Part shown: one piece after another, positions 35,401 through 42,244 of the stretch
Position numbering within the stretch: the stretch's first letter is position 1
How the letters are laid out: every line of letters begins with the position of its first letter
NCBI RefSeq assembly: GCF_003438995.1
Contig: NZ_QSUN01000001.1
Span: 186,001-250,000, forward strand
Length of the DNA: 64,000 nt
Reading direction: 5' to 3'
Source: Bacteroides sp. OM05-12
GTDB lineage: Bacteria; Bacteroidota; Bacteroidia; Bacteroidales; Bacteroidaceae
The notes under the pieces: generated by a model
Told to the model about the DNA's origin: nothing
The model's database searches: none
The model's input: the letters and a program-made list of their open reading frames with translations, nothing else
Position numbers and translations under genes: made by a program

Positions 35401-36295
35401 AATCAACAGCGTCAATAAAGACAAAATAGCTGTATGGAATTATATCCCATATCTGGCACAGAATAATCTGACATTAAACGAAGCACTTGCCGGTTACGAA
35501 GCCAATGAAGGCGACGTTATCAAGAGTCAAAGCGGATTTGCAATGTACAACAATAATCTTGGCTGGATAGGTAGTCTCACTTATATGCAACCGGGACGTG
35601 GATATATGTTACAACGTGTCGGCACAACAGATGCTACATTACAGTATCCTTCTGCCAAGACACAGACAAACCGTGCTGCAACAAGAGCTATCGAAAGTAA
35701 AGATGAGGCTATGGAAGATCTTGGATACGAAAATAGTAATTATTCACGTACCATGTCAATGGTTGCCACTGTTGCTGGAGTAGAGGTTAATGAAGGTGAT
35801 GTACTGAAGGCTTATGTGAACGGAGAACTTCGCGGTGAGTCACCGATCATTTGTAGTGATGAAAATGAAAAGCCGTTATTCTATCTTTCTATTGCGGGTA
35901 ATATTCCTGAAAATATTGACGTAACGATTGAAAGAAATGGTAAAGTTATCGCAGCAGCAAGCGGTACAGCTACATTCGATGCTGATAAAGTGGAAGGTTC
36001 GTTTGAAACACCGGTAGTAATTACATTCGTCGATAATAACAACATGACGGTATATCCTTCTCCATTTGTTTCAGAACTCTTCATCAGGAAGCAAGTTGCC
36101 GAAGATGATAACGTCACTGTAACAATCAGCGATGTGAAGGGTTCTGTCATTGCAATCTTCGAAAATTGTAATAAAGACGGACAGGTAAATATCCATTGGA
36201 CAAATGCAGCTAACTGCACTCCGGGTGTGTACATCGTTAATATCAATGTAAACGGCGAAAACAATATCTATAAAGTAACTAAAATCAAAATTTGA
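26447..36295 (+). CDS. Giant multidomain surface protein (3282 aa) with three LamG-like domains
   Basis: Signal peptide (LLLMLLGISKVQA). Three concanavalin/LamG-like jelly rolls lie at about 660-820, 2149-2320 and 2352-2537, each ending with the hallmark DEVRVWNKPLSKEEI or DDVRFWNLYKNETSV and a YWTF/YYPM/YYPF box. A carboxypeptidase-regulatory-like beta-sandwich is at about 938-1020. A Ser/Thr-rich stretch (TKSSTTTTSTTISTS) begins a central region at about 1460-1830. A DILAAFVNDTCVG module at about 2778-2890 also occurs in the next gene. The final 80 residues (MTVYPSPFVSELFI to NIYKVTKIKI) are a type A sorting-like domain. It is probably a cell-surface adhesin or glycan-binding protein. The stop overlaps the next start. 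Confidence 0.85.
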   Translation: MKHKYFKWLCLLLMLLGISKVQANDIYTSDIQISSFYTSDGILEIRIPIYDDDGADEGLDYKANSYINVTIDGVNNGNPIELCRMYSFKGDGDPQGSASWYWVKIKKTQGYDKAITKMTAKGDGNDEVVIGDGYTQVNSDKNGSTKSFAYLKFYMNANVLEKSATFKVHLRIDKNNSNGDYDLDASSTSIKMNGIPTLDVGALTNTGTSGEKKVTARATGGSGNSYDANRVYIGESGSLAQRTSFEETYTVTEDVQNKSIYLEYRMSENRTIRRTESFAIPQYRHINSFKATNGPNGSTKLEWGLAGKNDITPREDTGEFILMKKVGTGSYQQFKTLNNSTFTDTDNETINTPEKISYKIYWSKPWTDYLAKEVEIDKTGQKHAKVTEFTSGKLLTQRNVELRWKWNYDEKSTNTVLTPKSKFILIREISLDGKNFNVDETIELECDKFKNSEICIDTVSIPQSCVLYQWKIQLKPGETYSSEPELKVLKYYITKKDPLTGKPIEGQFNETTEGINDKEVASLEYFNSSHGYYGDRVELDWKLDQNSGSLDVFSVQRREYGETDTALNPFIQIGTVDTSNGIIYYSYTDTKAVPGVMYEYLIEGTKECANEEVKTQNYSYGFCTPTGNIYGRITFDSENGQAVQDAEVRLETTTNIIGKSYHFKGDYFLEVNDSKFLDTETDSLSFQLFVKFETQPSSKMSLLEKAGMYELYAQNNKLHFNVGNQTLDATKDITALTANSSFIQITAICAGDSLFLYANGENIGKVQRTTGKLAASSNVFTMGKSLKGYLDEVRVWNKPLSKEEIKKTFDRYLAGDEEGLIAYWTFNYATSKEFYDFAHEGTKFYMNDGKIRSGAIFIENAELSNKAENNPSLNQLGYKDYTNNDGSYYITGIPYVGNGTLYSIIPRLGVHEFSPTKSQVTLSAGNVNHSANFVDKSSFPVSGTITYKGGTIPVEGVQFYVDGVVCSDSKGNIVTSDAKGKFAISVPVGTHEVKAHLANHVFANEGRLVDDYGNDINYQDDRYSTVKITDNTTVRYIGRVAGGAVQEALKVGHSLSKNNLADNITIQLTYENAAYKLNSNPSDSLEVKTHFLPGNWKDEHKQANTNTVSYRGSGNVVTITPNAETGEFVADLLPISYAVKVNVPGYSNISGNNSKLNLADAFVSQSEINSYVDSILEKNKYKVTNYNDTVTYNKKQQFIARVKPTINVEQVDGVTPLEYFGDEQTSFLGSDGSGSVKLYENGKYLLGLPLFTQGNTYKLKASVYEEYPYYKSNGDIDEDKQTDKVPSQDAVLNFQATMRSSNDFEEIEADSTGVAYWTFVASKVDLTSASANINVKATVGNSDNATSIAWTSPFNENNLVIAKGSVSKGNNFITGGPDKVLAVLRDPPGSNSFSFLEKGTTFTESSQYTGGITQEGNENLKTNIGYELTTFTGVGVGTIQTVEQTNSGEVKIEHSEEWTNAHTKSSTTTTSTTISTSAEEDYVGAMADVFVGYSTNISYGSADAITLVSREKYNADPSFYPIVYKEVGDYVLVQTSAFEAGTNFGTMFAYPQMYIKDYLLPNMETLRNSFLHPQGEMSEARFQAEANATGKPIYVSKLPADDENYGKSNLDEIFKNEDNYYTKPEQSVFDGPSYKIYYPANAEQRSDTINFLNQSMDKWIERLKDNEKAKVEAITNGEVLQNYSLQAGASIEYSKGYSNVDNRTNTFNIVIGGGFANDTEFNAFGTGFVFEFEEKISTTQGGEFEKEEEATTTVGFTLADSGNDYFTVDVYREPGGDNEEAGFEDINSKDLNLSTFIFRTRAGATSCPYEDEEVTEFYKPGTVISEKTLQIEVPEIAVENEFIDNVPSGEPAYVTLYLRNNSAINEDGWFDLIIDDQANQLGAGLKMDGAAIGNGRTILVPAGETLTKILEVTKGPGLNYDNLQLVLASQCQGDPTGNFPAIADTVSFSVHFTPSCSNVTLKTPANNWTYNTNMPTETNSAGIEEHYMNVQITDFNVNYDNFKSIKLMYKPSSNSDENWITLMNYFNNEEYYNEAVKNGLNAEMIKSEDKGTITYKWHLDDMPDQNYDLCAVTVCNINNVDVENFSPTYSGVKDMYRPRLFGTPQPSNGILTINDDAKITFNESIAAGYLTENNFEVTGIKNGTTTDHSVAVEVDGNDTFVSELNRSFRAKDITFEAWVKLPVDQNATFFKHGKDDDQSLSFGITAQRQLTATVNGKVYTSEIITTNDYLDNWIHVAMVLDQQEDGVSTGKLTLYCNFVSYLEVTGVPAYTQTSTYSIANRLNGQIHNIRIWTEARSSGQIQVQSNQLLSGNEENLLSYYPMDEAMGTVLKDKARGLNLAMTGGTWILPEGRSAVLNGTNSYLKINSGGSIVIDSDNDYTIELWFKGDNTNSDATLLANGKADGTDWGGSENLFFLGFENGVLTYRSNTQNLTGKGNYLDDNWHHVAVAVNRMTSRAQLYVDGTLTAYADATAYGKIGSAYIYAGVTPLAINGMNNTYVNYFNGSIDDVRFWNLYKNETSVKEGMTTKLDGSEMGLLAYYPFEKHTVTSQNIPVVRFSLEDAKVPAATATKTPDATAVIGETEFASITESNRLTVEDAFMTSAIAPVKDKGGVVDLLFDFVVNNDALIVTLKEDAAKIEKTTVTITVSDVRDLNGNSISSPITWTAYIDRNQLKWGEDEISLVKNVDEPLTFTVDAVNKGGYTEDYTISNNPSWMDVEPTNGTLTATKSQAIKFTVDESVNIGTYNEVIYLTNSEGVSEPLNLTLKVNGIKPDWSVNPADYKFNMNVYGKMKINDKFSNDTEDILAAFVNDTCVGIANNQYIKVNDTYYALLTIYSNVASRDSLDFKMWDASTGTTYVAMPEKKISFKANSIIGTPVDPIVFSNLDLVQLDIALNNGWTWTSFNVTNKNMEQISNVLKNNKWLAGDEVKREDGGVATYGTETGWVTDSLRSFDNKGMFMIRSSYAQTLSVIGTPVDVTEEENILTINSVNKDKIAVWNYIPYLAQNNLTLNEALAGYEANEGDVIKSQSGFAMYNNNLGWIGSLTYMQPGRGYMLQRVGTTDATLQYPSAKTQTNRAATRAIESKDEAMEDLGYENSNYSRTMSMVATVAGVEVNEGDVLKAYVNGELRGESPIICSDENEKPLFYLSIAGNIPENIDVTIERNGKVIAAASGTATFDADKVEGSFETPVVITFVDNNNMTVYPSPFVSELFIRKQVAEDDNVTVTISDVKGSVIAIFENCNKDGQVNIHWTNAANCTPGVYIVNINVNGENNIYKVTKIKI

Positions 36296-37779
36296 TGAAT
36301 ATGAAGTTTAGAAATTTAAAATATGCTATGTACGGTCTGGCTTCGCTTCTTTTTGTCAATTGTACGGAAGAAGACAACAAAGTTAAAGTACCGGAATATA
36401 CAAAATTTGAAAATCCGGAATGGATTGTGGCAGCGGGACCGGTTCCCGCTACCGCACCTACCGATTGGACTGTTGAGTTCACCGGAGGGGTGAATATGCC
36501 TGAATGGCAAAAATTGGCAGCTACTCCTGCGGAAAGACCAACATGGACTGTACCTGATATGCACATTTATCCGGCAAGTATGACTGCCATCATCCGGATG
36601 TCCGATTATATTCAACCTTCTATAAGTAGCGCAGATCTATTAGGTGCATTTATCGGGGAGGAATGCCGGGGAATAGCTTCTTATCGGAATGGTATCTATC
36701 TGATACAAATTAAAGGAGAGCCAAGCGAAATGAGAAATGTGGAATTCAGATATTATTGTAATGCCACTAAAGAATTATTTATCGCTGCCGACAAAATTAC
36801 CTTCGAATCGGATATTACCTTAGGTACTGTGGACAATCCCAAGACCTTGACATGGGATTCACAAAGCGATCTCCCCTACTACATGGATTTAAATGTAGAT
36901 GTCGATTTGAGCTCTTTCGATCAAGGTGCCGTTACTGCCGACGATATTATCGCGGCATTCGTCGGAGATGAATGCAGAGGTGTGGGAAATGCACTGGAAA
37001 AGAATGGGAAATATACTTTCAGTTTCAGAACATGGGCTAAAGATAAAAATGAAAAACTGACTTTGAAATATTATACTTCAGCCCTTAAAGACACTTACGT
37101 ATATGGAGAAAAAATAGAGTTCCGACATACGGAAGAAAAGAATATCACCATGTCTTTAAATGAGCAAGGCTATATGGATATGTATGTCAGTTTGCCTGAA
37201 GTCTTATTACCTTATGTTTCAGACAACGATAATCTGGCAGCTTTTGTGAACGACTATCCATGCAGTATCATACAGGATAAGCTTAACGGACAATATCTGA
37301 TAAAGATGAAAGGAAGCAATGGAGATAAAGTTTCTTTCCGTTATTATTGCGATAAACTGAAATATATCTTCACAACAGAAAACTGTACCTCTTATACTGA
37401 TGCCTCTTCATGGGGAAGTGCTACCGACTATCAAGTGCTTCCGCTAAAAACCGATTATAAATTGGTGAATATGCAAGCTGTATTTATGGTGGAAAGTTAT
37501 AAGGCAATCAACACAGAATTGACCGAAGGAGACTTAATAGCGGCTTTCATCAATGAAGAATGTCGCGGGGTAGCAACAGGGAAAATGTATGAAGGAAATC
37601 TAATCTTTGAAATGGATATATTAGGAACATTAGGAGTAAATGAACAATTTACTTTAAAATATTATCATCTTGAAAATCAATATATGTTTACCTGCGCAAG
37701 AGCTTTCGATTTCGAAGTCGGCAGTAAATTAGGGAATAAGGATGTTCCACAAGGAATCACATTGAAAGTAATCGAATAA
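36295..37779 (+). CDS. Lipoprotein with four repeats of an AAFVxDECRG module
   Basis: The ATG at 36295 overlaps the previous stop (TGATG), suggesting translational coupling; an ATG at 36301 is also possible. The signal peptide has lipobox LLFVNC followed by TEEDN. The body is four copies of an approximately 100-residue beta-rich module marked by DLLGAFIGEECRGIAS, DIIAAFVGDECRGVGN, DNLAAFVNDYPCS and DLIAAFINEECRGVAT, each followed by a FRYYC or LKYY strand. The same module occurs near the C-terminus of the 3282-aa protein. Function unknown; a partner or anchor for the giant protein is a reasonable inference. Confidence 0.8.
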   Translation: MNMKFRNLKYAMYGLASLLFVNCTEEDNKVKVPEYTKFENPEWIVAAGPVPATAPTDWTVEFTGGVNMPEWQKLAATPAERPTWTVPDMHIYPASMTAIIRMSDYIQPSISSADLLGAFIGEECRGIASYRNGIYLIQIKGEPSEMRNVEFRYYCNATKELFIAADKITFESDITLGTVDNPKTLTWDSQSDLPYYMDLNVDVDLSSFDQGAVTADDIIAAFVGDECRGVGNALEKNGKYTFSFRTWAKDKNEKLTLKYYTSALKDTYVYGEKIEFRHTEEKNITMSLNEQGYMDMYVSLPEVLLPYVSDNDNLAAFVNDYPCSIIQDKLNGQYLIKMKGSNGDKVSFRYYCDKLKYIFTTENCTSYTDASSWGSATDYQVLPLKTDYKLVNMQAVFMVESYKAINTELTEGDLIAAFINEECRGVATGKMYEGNLIFEMDILGTLGVNEQFTLKYYHLENQYMFTCARAFDFEVGSKLGNKDVPQGITLKVIE

Positions 37780-37794
37780 CAACAGGCTAAACAT

Positions 37795-38931
37795 ATGAAA
37801 ATAAAAAAAATAATCATAATTGCTCTGCTCCTGATTACAGGAGCGGGCATTTCAGCCCAAAACGAAAAAGACTATTCCATTTGGAAAGACTTTGATAATA
37901 ATCTCTATGTAGATGGCGGCATAGGTATACAAACACTTTTTACATCCGATTGGAAAGAACTGTCGTTTGGAAAACAACTGACTCCTTCTTTTCATTTAGG
38001 CATAGGTAAATGGATAAATCCTTTTTGGGGAATTCACTTATCCGCTTACGGATACAGTTACAACGGATATAGAGCTACTCCTTTAGGTGAAATGGAGCCT
38101 TTCTCTCCATTAAACAATGTCGATTTGGATTATGATGGAACATTCCGTTATTATCTACGCTACATGGGATTAAGAGCTGACTTTCAGTTTAGCCTGCTCA
38201 ATATGATTGCAAGTAAAGAACGTCCGGATAAATTGTATGATCTGGTACCTTTCATCGGATTCGGTTATATGCATATGTTCCCTTATCGTGGAACTACCAA
38301 AGAGAATATGCTGACAGGGCATTTGGGATTACGTAACCGTTTCAGTATAAATCGGTACATAGATATTAATCTTGATCTTGTCGGACAAATTTCCGACAAT
38401 TATATGCATCCGGTCAAAAGAAAATATGCAACTTCTTTGGCAGTAAATGCAGGAGTAAGTTTCTATTTTGGACACAGGACGTTCCGCAAACCGGTTATGT
38501 ATGTTCCGGTAGAAGCCGTTCGCTACTTAAACGATACAATATTCGTACGGGAAGTTCCGGGCAAAGAAAAGGTTATCGAAAAAGTACTTGCAAACAGAGC
38601 TAATGTCGTAATGGCATCCATTCGTTTCGATCTGAATGATTATATTCCGAGAAAAGGTCAAGAAACTCAGCTTATAGAAGTTGCCCGCTTCCTGAATAAT
38701 AATCCGGATGCAGTCATCCGAATTGAAGGCTATGCCGATGCTACTTCCGGTTCACGCCATTATAACAAAGAGTTAGGACAGAAACGTGCCAATAGAGTAA
38801 AACAAATACTTGTAGACAAACACAGTGTTAATGCAGACCAGATTAAGACAATAAGCATCGGTGACAACGAACAGCTTTATGACGACGATTCTACTTGGAA
38901 CTGTGTAGCTATCATAAGATTAATCAAATAA
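37795..38931 (+). CDS. OmpA-family outer-membrane protein
   Basis: 378 aa. Signal peptide (ending AGISAQ), an N-terminal eight-strand-like barrel (alternating aromatics, for example FWGIHLSAYGYSYNGYR) and a C-terminal OmpA peptidoglycan-binding domain (VIRIEGYADATSGSRHYNKE, then LGQKRANRVKQIL). The usual OmpA positions are kept. It is the last gene of the giant-protein operon, 15 bp after the lipoprotein gene, and may tether the surface assembly to the cell wall. A hairpin terminator follows at 38957. Confidence 0.9.
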   Translation: MKIKKIIIIALLLITGAGISAQNEKDYSIWKDFDNNLYVDGGIGIQTLFTSDWKELSFGKQLTPSFHLGIGKWINPFWGIHLSAYGYSYNGYRATPLGEMEPFSPLNNVDLDYDGTFRYYLRYMGLRADFQFSLLNMIASKERPDKLYDLVPFIGFGYMHMFPYRGTTKENMLTGHLGLRNRFSINRYIDINLDLVGQISDNYMHPVKRKYATSLAVNAGVSFYFGHRTFRKPVMYVPVEAVRYLNDTIFVREVPGKEKVIEKVLANRANVVMASIRFDLNDYIPRKGQETQLIEVARFLNNNPDAVIRIEGYADATSGSRHYNKELGQKRANRVKQILVDKHSVNADQIKTISIGDNEQLYDDDSTWNCVAIIRLIK

Positions 38932-38956
38932 AATTATTTCTTATACAAACCAGAAA

Positions 38957-38993
38957 GACCATGCCGAATATAATTTCGGACATGGTCTTTTTT
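38957..38993 (+). terminator. Terminator of the giant-protein operon
   Basis: A GACCATGCCGAA / TTCGGACATGGTC stem is followed by TTTTTTAT, 26 bp after the OmpA-family gene stop. Confidence 0.85.
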
Positions 38994-39079
38994 ATTAATA
39001 GGATAAGCCTAAATCAGTTTGTTCATAAAATCATGTATTTCTCGGTTCAGTTCTTTTTCCTTGCTAATATGCTATTCAA

Positions 39080-39240
39080 CATACGGTCGATTGTATGCAA
39101 ACGTACGGTCCTTTGTCTACGAACTCCTATCGTTTGCCAACAATCGACCGTATGTTCATTTACAAACGACCTTAGAGTTTTTTACAAACATCAAGGTGTT
39201 TTCAGAAAACATTAAGGTAGATTCCTGTAGACTTTACTGA
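39080..39240. repeat. Non-coding dispersed repeat, copy 2 (downstream of the giant-protein cluster)
   Basis: The core palindrome arms CATACGGTCGATTG (39080-39093) and CAATCGACCGTATG (39141-39154) match copy 1 at 21373. The AACATCAAGG / ACATTAAGGTAGATT flank lies downstream here but upstream in copy 1, so the whole elements are inverted relative to each other. The rest of 38994-39567 holds more AAACAT-rich DNA and no gene. Confidence 0.75.
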
Positions 39241-39567
39241 TATTTTTATCAATTTGCAAGTGAAAACAGTATAGAAAAACATATTGTTCTCATCCATCCT
39301 TCAATCCTTCAGTATGTAAATTCTTGTTTGATTATCAGTACATTATCCTGAACCTTTCCCATGAAAAAGATTCAGCAATATTCAGTCGAAGACAATACCG
39401 TATTCTTCAGCTGAAAGATAGCATCATTCAGCCTAACTTGTTATGAATCAAGTATAAATTTGTAAGCTGAAGGATGAAAGATGCTTAGTCCCAATAAATA
39501 TCGGGTAATAAAACACCAAGACGTTTTTATAAATATAAAGATGATTATTTCAAACATAAGGATGTTT

Positions 39568-39599
39568 ATTGCGTATCACAAGTAAATCTCTTATTTTTG
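39568..39599 (+). promoter_or_regulatory. Promoter of the TPR regulator (ATTG, 20-nt spacer, TATTTTTG)
   Basis: ATTG at 39568-39571 and TATTTTTG at 39592-39599 are 20 nt apart. It ends 18 bp before the ATG at 39618 and rules out the longer reading from 39597. Confidence 0.55.
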
Positions 39600-39617
39600 C
39601 ATAATAATATCATTTTA

Positions 39618-41387
39618 ATGAAAAAAACAATCCTAATTTCACTGCTTCCGGTAGCTATCGTCATAGCCGCCTTTCTATACATACATCACAGCAACCGCCA
39701 AATACATGACAATCTGTTACTGGCTGATAAACTCATGGAAGAGCATCCTGACAGTGCACTACATATTCTGCAAAGGATAGAAAATCCACAAAATTTTCAG
39801 AAAGAAAACCTCGCTTTGTACGCCCTGTTACTTACACAAGCAAAATATAAAAACGAAATTCCGGTAGAAAATGATTCGCTCATACGCTTCGCGGAACAAT
39901 ATTACCAAACGAGCAAAGACTCTACCCGAAAAGCATGGACCTATCTTTATATAGCACAAGTATTTCGGGATATGAATGAAAAGAAAAAAGCATTGGCTTA
40001 TTTTCAGAAAGCAGCCATCGCCGCAAAGGATGATGAAAACAGCAGATTGTCATTCTTAATCTATCATCATTGGGGAAGATTATTTCAAGACCAAGCACCC
40101 TACGAAGAAGGAATACAAAAATTTAAAAAAGCGTTGGGAAATGCGGAATCTCGAAAAGATACCTCAGATATTATTTATACATTGAGTGATCTAGGCTGGA
40201 GCTATGTATGGAAAGGGGATTACAAAGAATCTAGAATTTATTTCGAGAAAGGAATAAAATTGGCGCAAACCGTACAAAATAATTCTATGCTATCCTTACT
40301 ATATCACCATTTAGGGATGTCTTTCAGAATGGATAACCAGCTGTCAAAAGCTTTATTATATACCGATAAATCACTTGCGTATGAAACTGATTCCATCAAT
40401 ATGTTACCTACTTTATCCATCAAAGGAGATTTATTCATTAAATTAAATCAACTTGATTCTGCTAAATATTATCTGGAAATAAGTAAAAACGACCGTGACT
40501 TTTATGCCATAGCCAACTATCACAATGATATGTCCAACTTAGAAGAGAAACTGGGAAATTACCGGAAAGCATTAGAACATCGGAATGCCTATTGCACTTA
40601 TATTGATTCCATTGAACATTCGGAAAGAGATCAAAATCTGATGGACTTGCAGAAAAAATATAATTATTCACAGGTAGAAAATGACAATCATCAATTAAAA
40701 ATAAAAAATCAGACACACAAAATCATTACCCTGATAATCGTTATCGCATTAATCATTTTCATTTCTATTTTCTTCTTTCTATATAATAAGGTAAAAAACA
40801 GAAAAGAAAATATCATCCGGGCAAAAGATGCTTTATTACAACAAAATGTCAGGCAGTTGCAGCAAAGAACAAACGAATTACTGCTAAGCAGGCAGGAACT
40901 GCAAGAAAAAGAAAATAATTTGAGGGCATATATCTTAAAAGAAAAAGAATTGCAGGAAGATATTTCCGGTAAAGAGGATGAACTGCAACACTATATGCAA
41001 CAGCAACAAGAATTGAGAGATAAGATATTTAAGACCAATGAAGTCATACAAAAAATAGAAACCATTAGGAGGATGGATATTTGCAAAAAAATAAACTCAA
41101 AAGATGAATTAGTCTTATCTAAACAGGAATTTGACAACATGATTTCTGCCATTAATATCAATTTCAAGAATTTTGCTAAACGACTTTCCAAAGAATATCC
41201 ACTACTCACTAAGGTAGATCTCTATATTTGTTGTCTCCTTAAACTGAAAGTACCCACACAAGACATTCTATTTTTAGTAGGAATCAATGAAAGTACATTG
41301 AAAAAACGGAAATATCGTATTAAGTGTGAAAAAATGAATCTGGACAAGGATGGTCTTTCTTTAGAAGAATATTTATATAATTATTAA
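39618..41387 (+). CDS. TPR-containing membrane regulator with C-terminal HTH-like region
   Basis: 589 aa from MKKTILISLLPVAIVIAAF. An N-terminal signal anchor is followed by a lipoprotein-free periplasmic region of TPR repeats (for example KALAYFQKAAIAAKDDE and ESRIYFEKGIKLAQTVQ). A membrane helix lies at about 370-390 (IITLIIVIALIIFISIFFFLY), then a long Gln-rich coiled coil (LLQQNVRQLQQRTNELLLSR) and a C-terminal part with LCLKVPTQ-type HTH features (LKLKVPTQDILFLVGINEST, then LKKRKYR). It has the same architecture as the regulator at 10633. It probably controls the DUF3244/lipoprotein cluster downstream or the giant-protein operon upstream; the sequence does not decide which. Confidence 0.75.
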   Translation: MKKTILISLLPVAIVIAAFLYIHHSNRQIHDNLLLADKLMEEHPDSALHILQRIENPQNFQKENLALYALLLTQAKYKNEIPVENDSLIRFAEQYYQTSKDSTRKAWTYLYIAQVFRDMNEKKKALAYFQKAAIAAKDDENSRLSFLIYHHWGRLFQDQAPYEEGIQKFKKALGNAESRKDTSDIIYTLSDLGWSYVWKGDYKESRIYFEKGIKLAQTVQNNSMLSLLYHHLGMSFRMDNQLSKALLYTDKSLAYETDSINMLPTLSIKGDLFIKLNQLDSAKYYLEISKNDRDFYAIANYHNDMSNLEEKLGNYRKALEHRNAYCTYIDSIEHSERDQNLMDLQKKYNYSQVENDNHQLKIKNQTHKIITLIIVIALIIFISIFFFLYNKVKNRKENIIRAKDALLQQNVRQLQQRTNELLLSRQELQEKENNLRAYILKEKELQEDISGKEDELQHYMQQQQELRDKIFKTNEVIQKIETIRRMDICKKINSKDELVLSKQEFDNMISAININFKNFAKRLSKEYPLLTKVDLYICCLLKLKVPTQDILFLVGINESTLKKRKYRIKCEKMNLDKDGLSLEEYLYNY

Positions 41388-41431
41388 GCAAGAAATAGCG
41401 ATTTTATACCTGTATTTTAACCATAAAAATG

Positions 41432-41519
41432 AAATGTCCCCCAAATTTATTTTCATAAATCATTTATAATATTGTAAATCAACAGTTTATCATCTTTGAC
41501 AAGAATCAAAATGTCCCCC
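41432..41519 (+). promoter_or_regulatory. Direct repeat AAATGTCCCCC upstream of the DUF3244 gene (candidate operator)
   Basis: The identical 11-mer occurs at 41432-41442 and 41509-41519, start to start 77 bp, and ends 17 bp before the -33 element. A C5 run is rare in this AT-rich stretch. It may be a regulator site. Confidence 0.5.
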
Positions 41520-41536
41520 TCATTTTTATCCTTTTT

Positions 41537-41568
41537 TTTGGTTTCCCAAAAGATACGTACTACATTTG
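41537..41568 (+). promoter_or_regulatory. Promoter of the DUF3244 gene (TTTG, 20-nt spacer, TACATTTG)
   Basis: TTTG at 41537-41540 and TACATTTG at 41561-41568 form one of the best consensus promoters in the window. The leader is about 40 nt. Confidence 0.75.
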
Positions 41569-41613
41569 CATCAAACGATTATGTAAAACAGTACTAATTA
41601 AAAGGAAATAAAA

Positions 41614-41970
41614 ATGAAAAAAATCCTAATTATCATAGTTGTAATATTAGTTTCTTTTTCCAATACTTGGGCCGACGAGAGAAATGTTATACTGCATAAG
41701 ACTCCCAATAATAAAGGTACACAATTTGAAATTCCTGTTCATGCAGGTATTAATGATTCTTTATTGGGCATTCATTTTGAGAAAGCCAGTGATGCAACAG
41801 TATCAGTAACCGGACCGGAAGGAGTGGTCTATCAACAAAAAGTAACTTCTACAACAGCAAAATCTGTTTATGTAAACTTGGCGCCACATCAAGAAGGAGA
41901 ATATACTATATATATTCAGGATGCTAAAGGAAATGAAGCTACCGGAGATTTTACGAATGAAAAAGAATAA
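41614..41970 (+). CDS. DUF3244-type small secreted beta-sandwich protein
   Basis: 118 aa. Signal peptide (VVILVSFSNTWA), then an all-beta Ig-like domain: LLGIHFEKASDATVSVTGP, VVYQQKVTST and a final EGEYTIYIQDAKGN strand pair. Short DUF3244 proteins of this length are common in Bacteroides, often following TPR/HTH regulators of this kind; their role is unknown. A hairpin with a 12-bp perfect stem follows at 41990. Confidence 0.75.
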   Translation: MKKILIIIVVILVSFSNTWADERNVILHKTPNNKGTQFEIPVHAGINDSLLGIHFEKASDATVSVTGPEGVVYQQKVTSTTAKSVYVNLAPHQEGEYTIYIQDAKGNEATGDFTNEKE

Positions 41971-41989
41971 ACGTTGAAATTCCAATATA

Positions 41990-42061
41990 AAAAGCTATGT
42001 ACATTATGTAGAAATGAAATCAGGTCAGGTTCAATATTATATGTAATGCTACATAGCTTTT
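41990..42061 (+). terminator. 12-bp perfect inverted repeat after the DUF3244 gene
   Basis: AAAAGCTATGTA (41990-42001) and TACATAGCTTTT (42050-42061) form a long-loop hairpin with a T-rich 3' side, 20 bp after the stop. It may be a terminator. The rest of the gap to 42244 is AT-rich and empty. Confidence 0.5.
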
Positions 42062-42244
42062 ATCTCTAAATCATAAATCTCTATTTAAAAAACTGAACCA
42101 GACTTAACAAACTATTTTTTAGTTACTCATTAATAATCTTTTAATACAAAATATTATGAAACATCCACAAAATATCCCTTCACTTTCACCATAACATAAG
42201 ATACTAACTCTCTTATATCACAACCAAACTAAAATCTCAAATCT

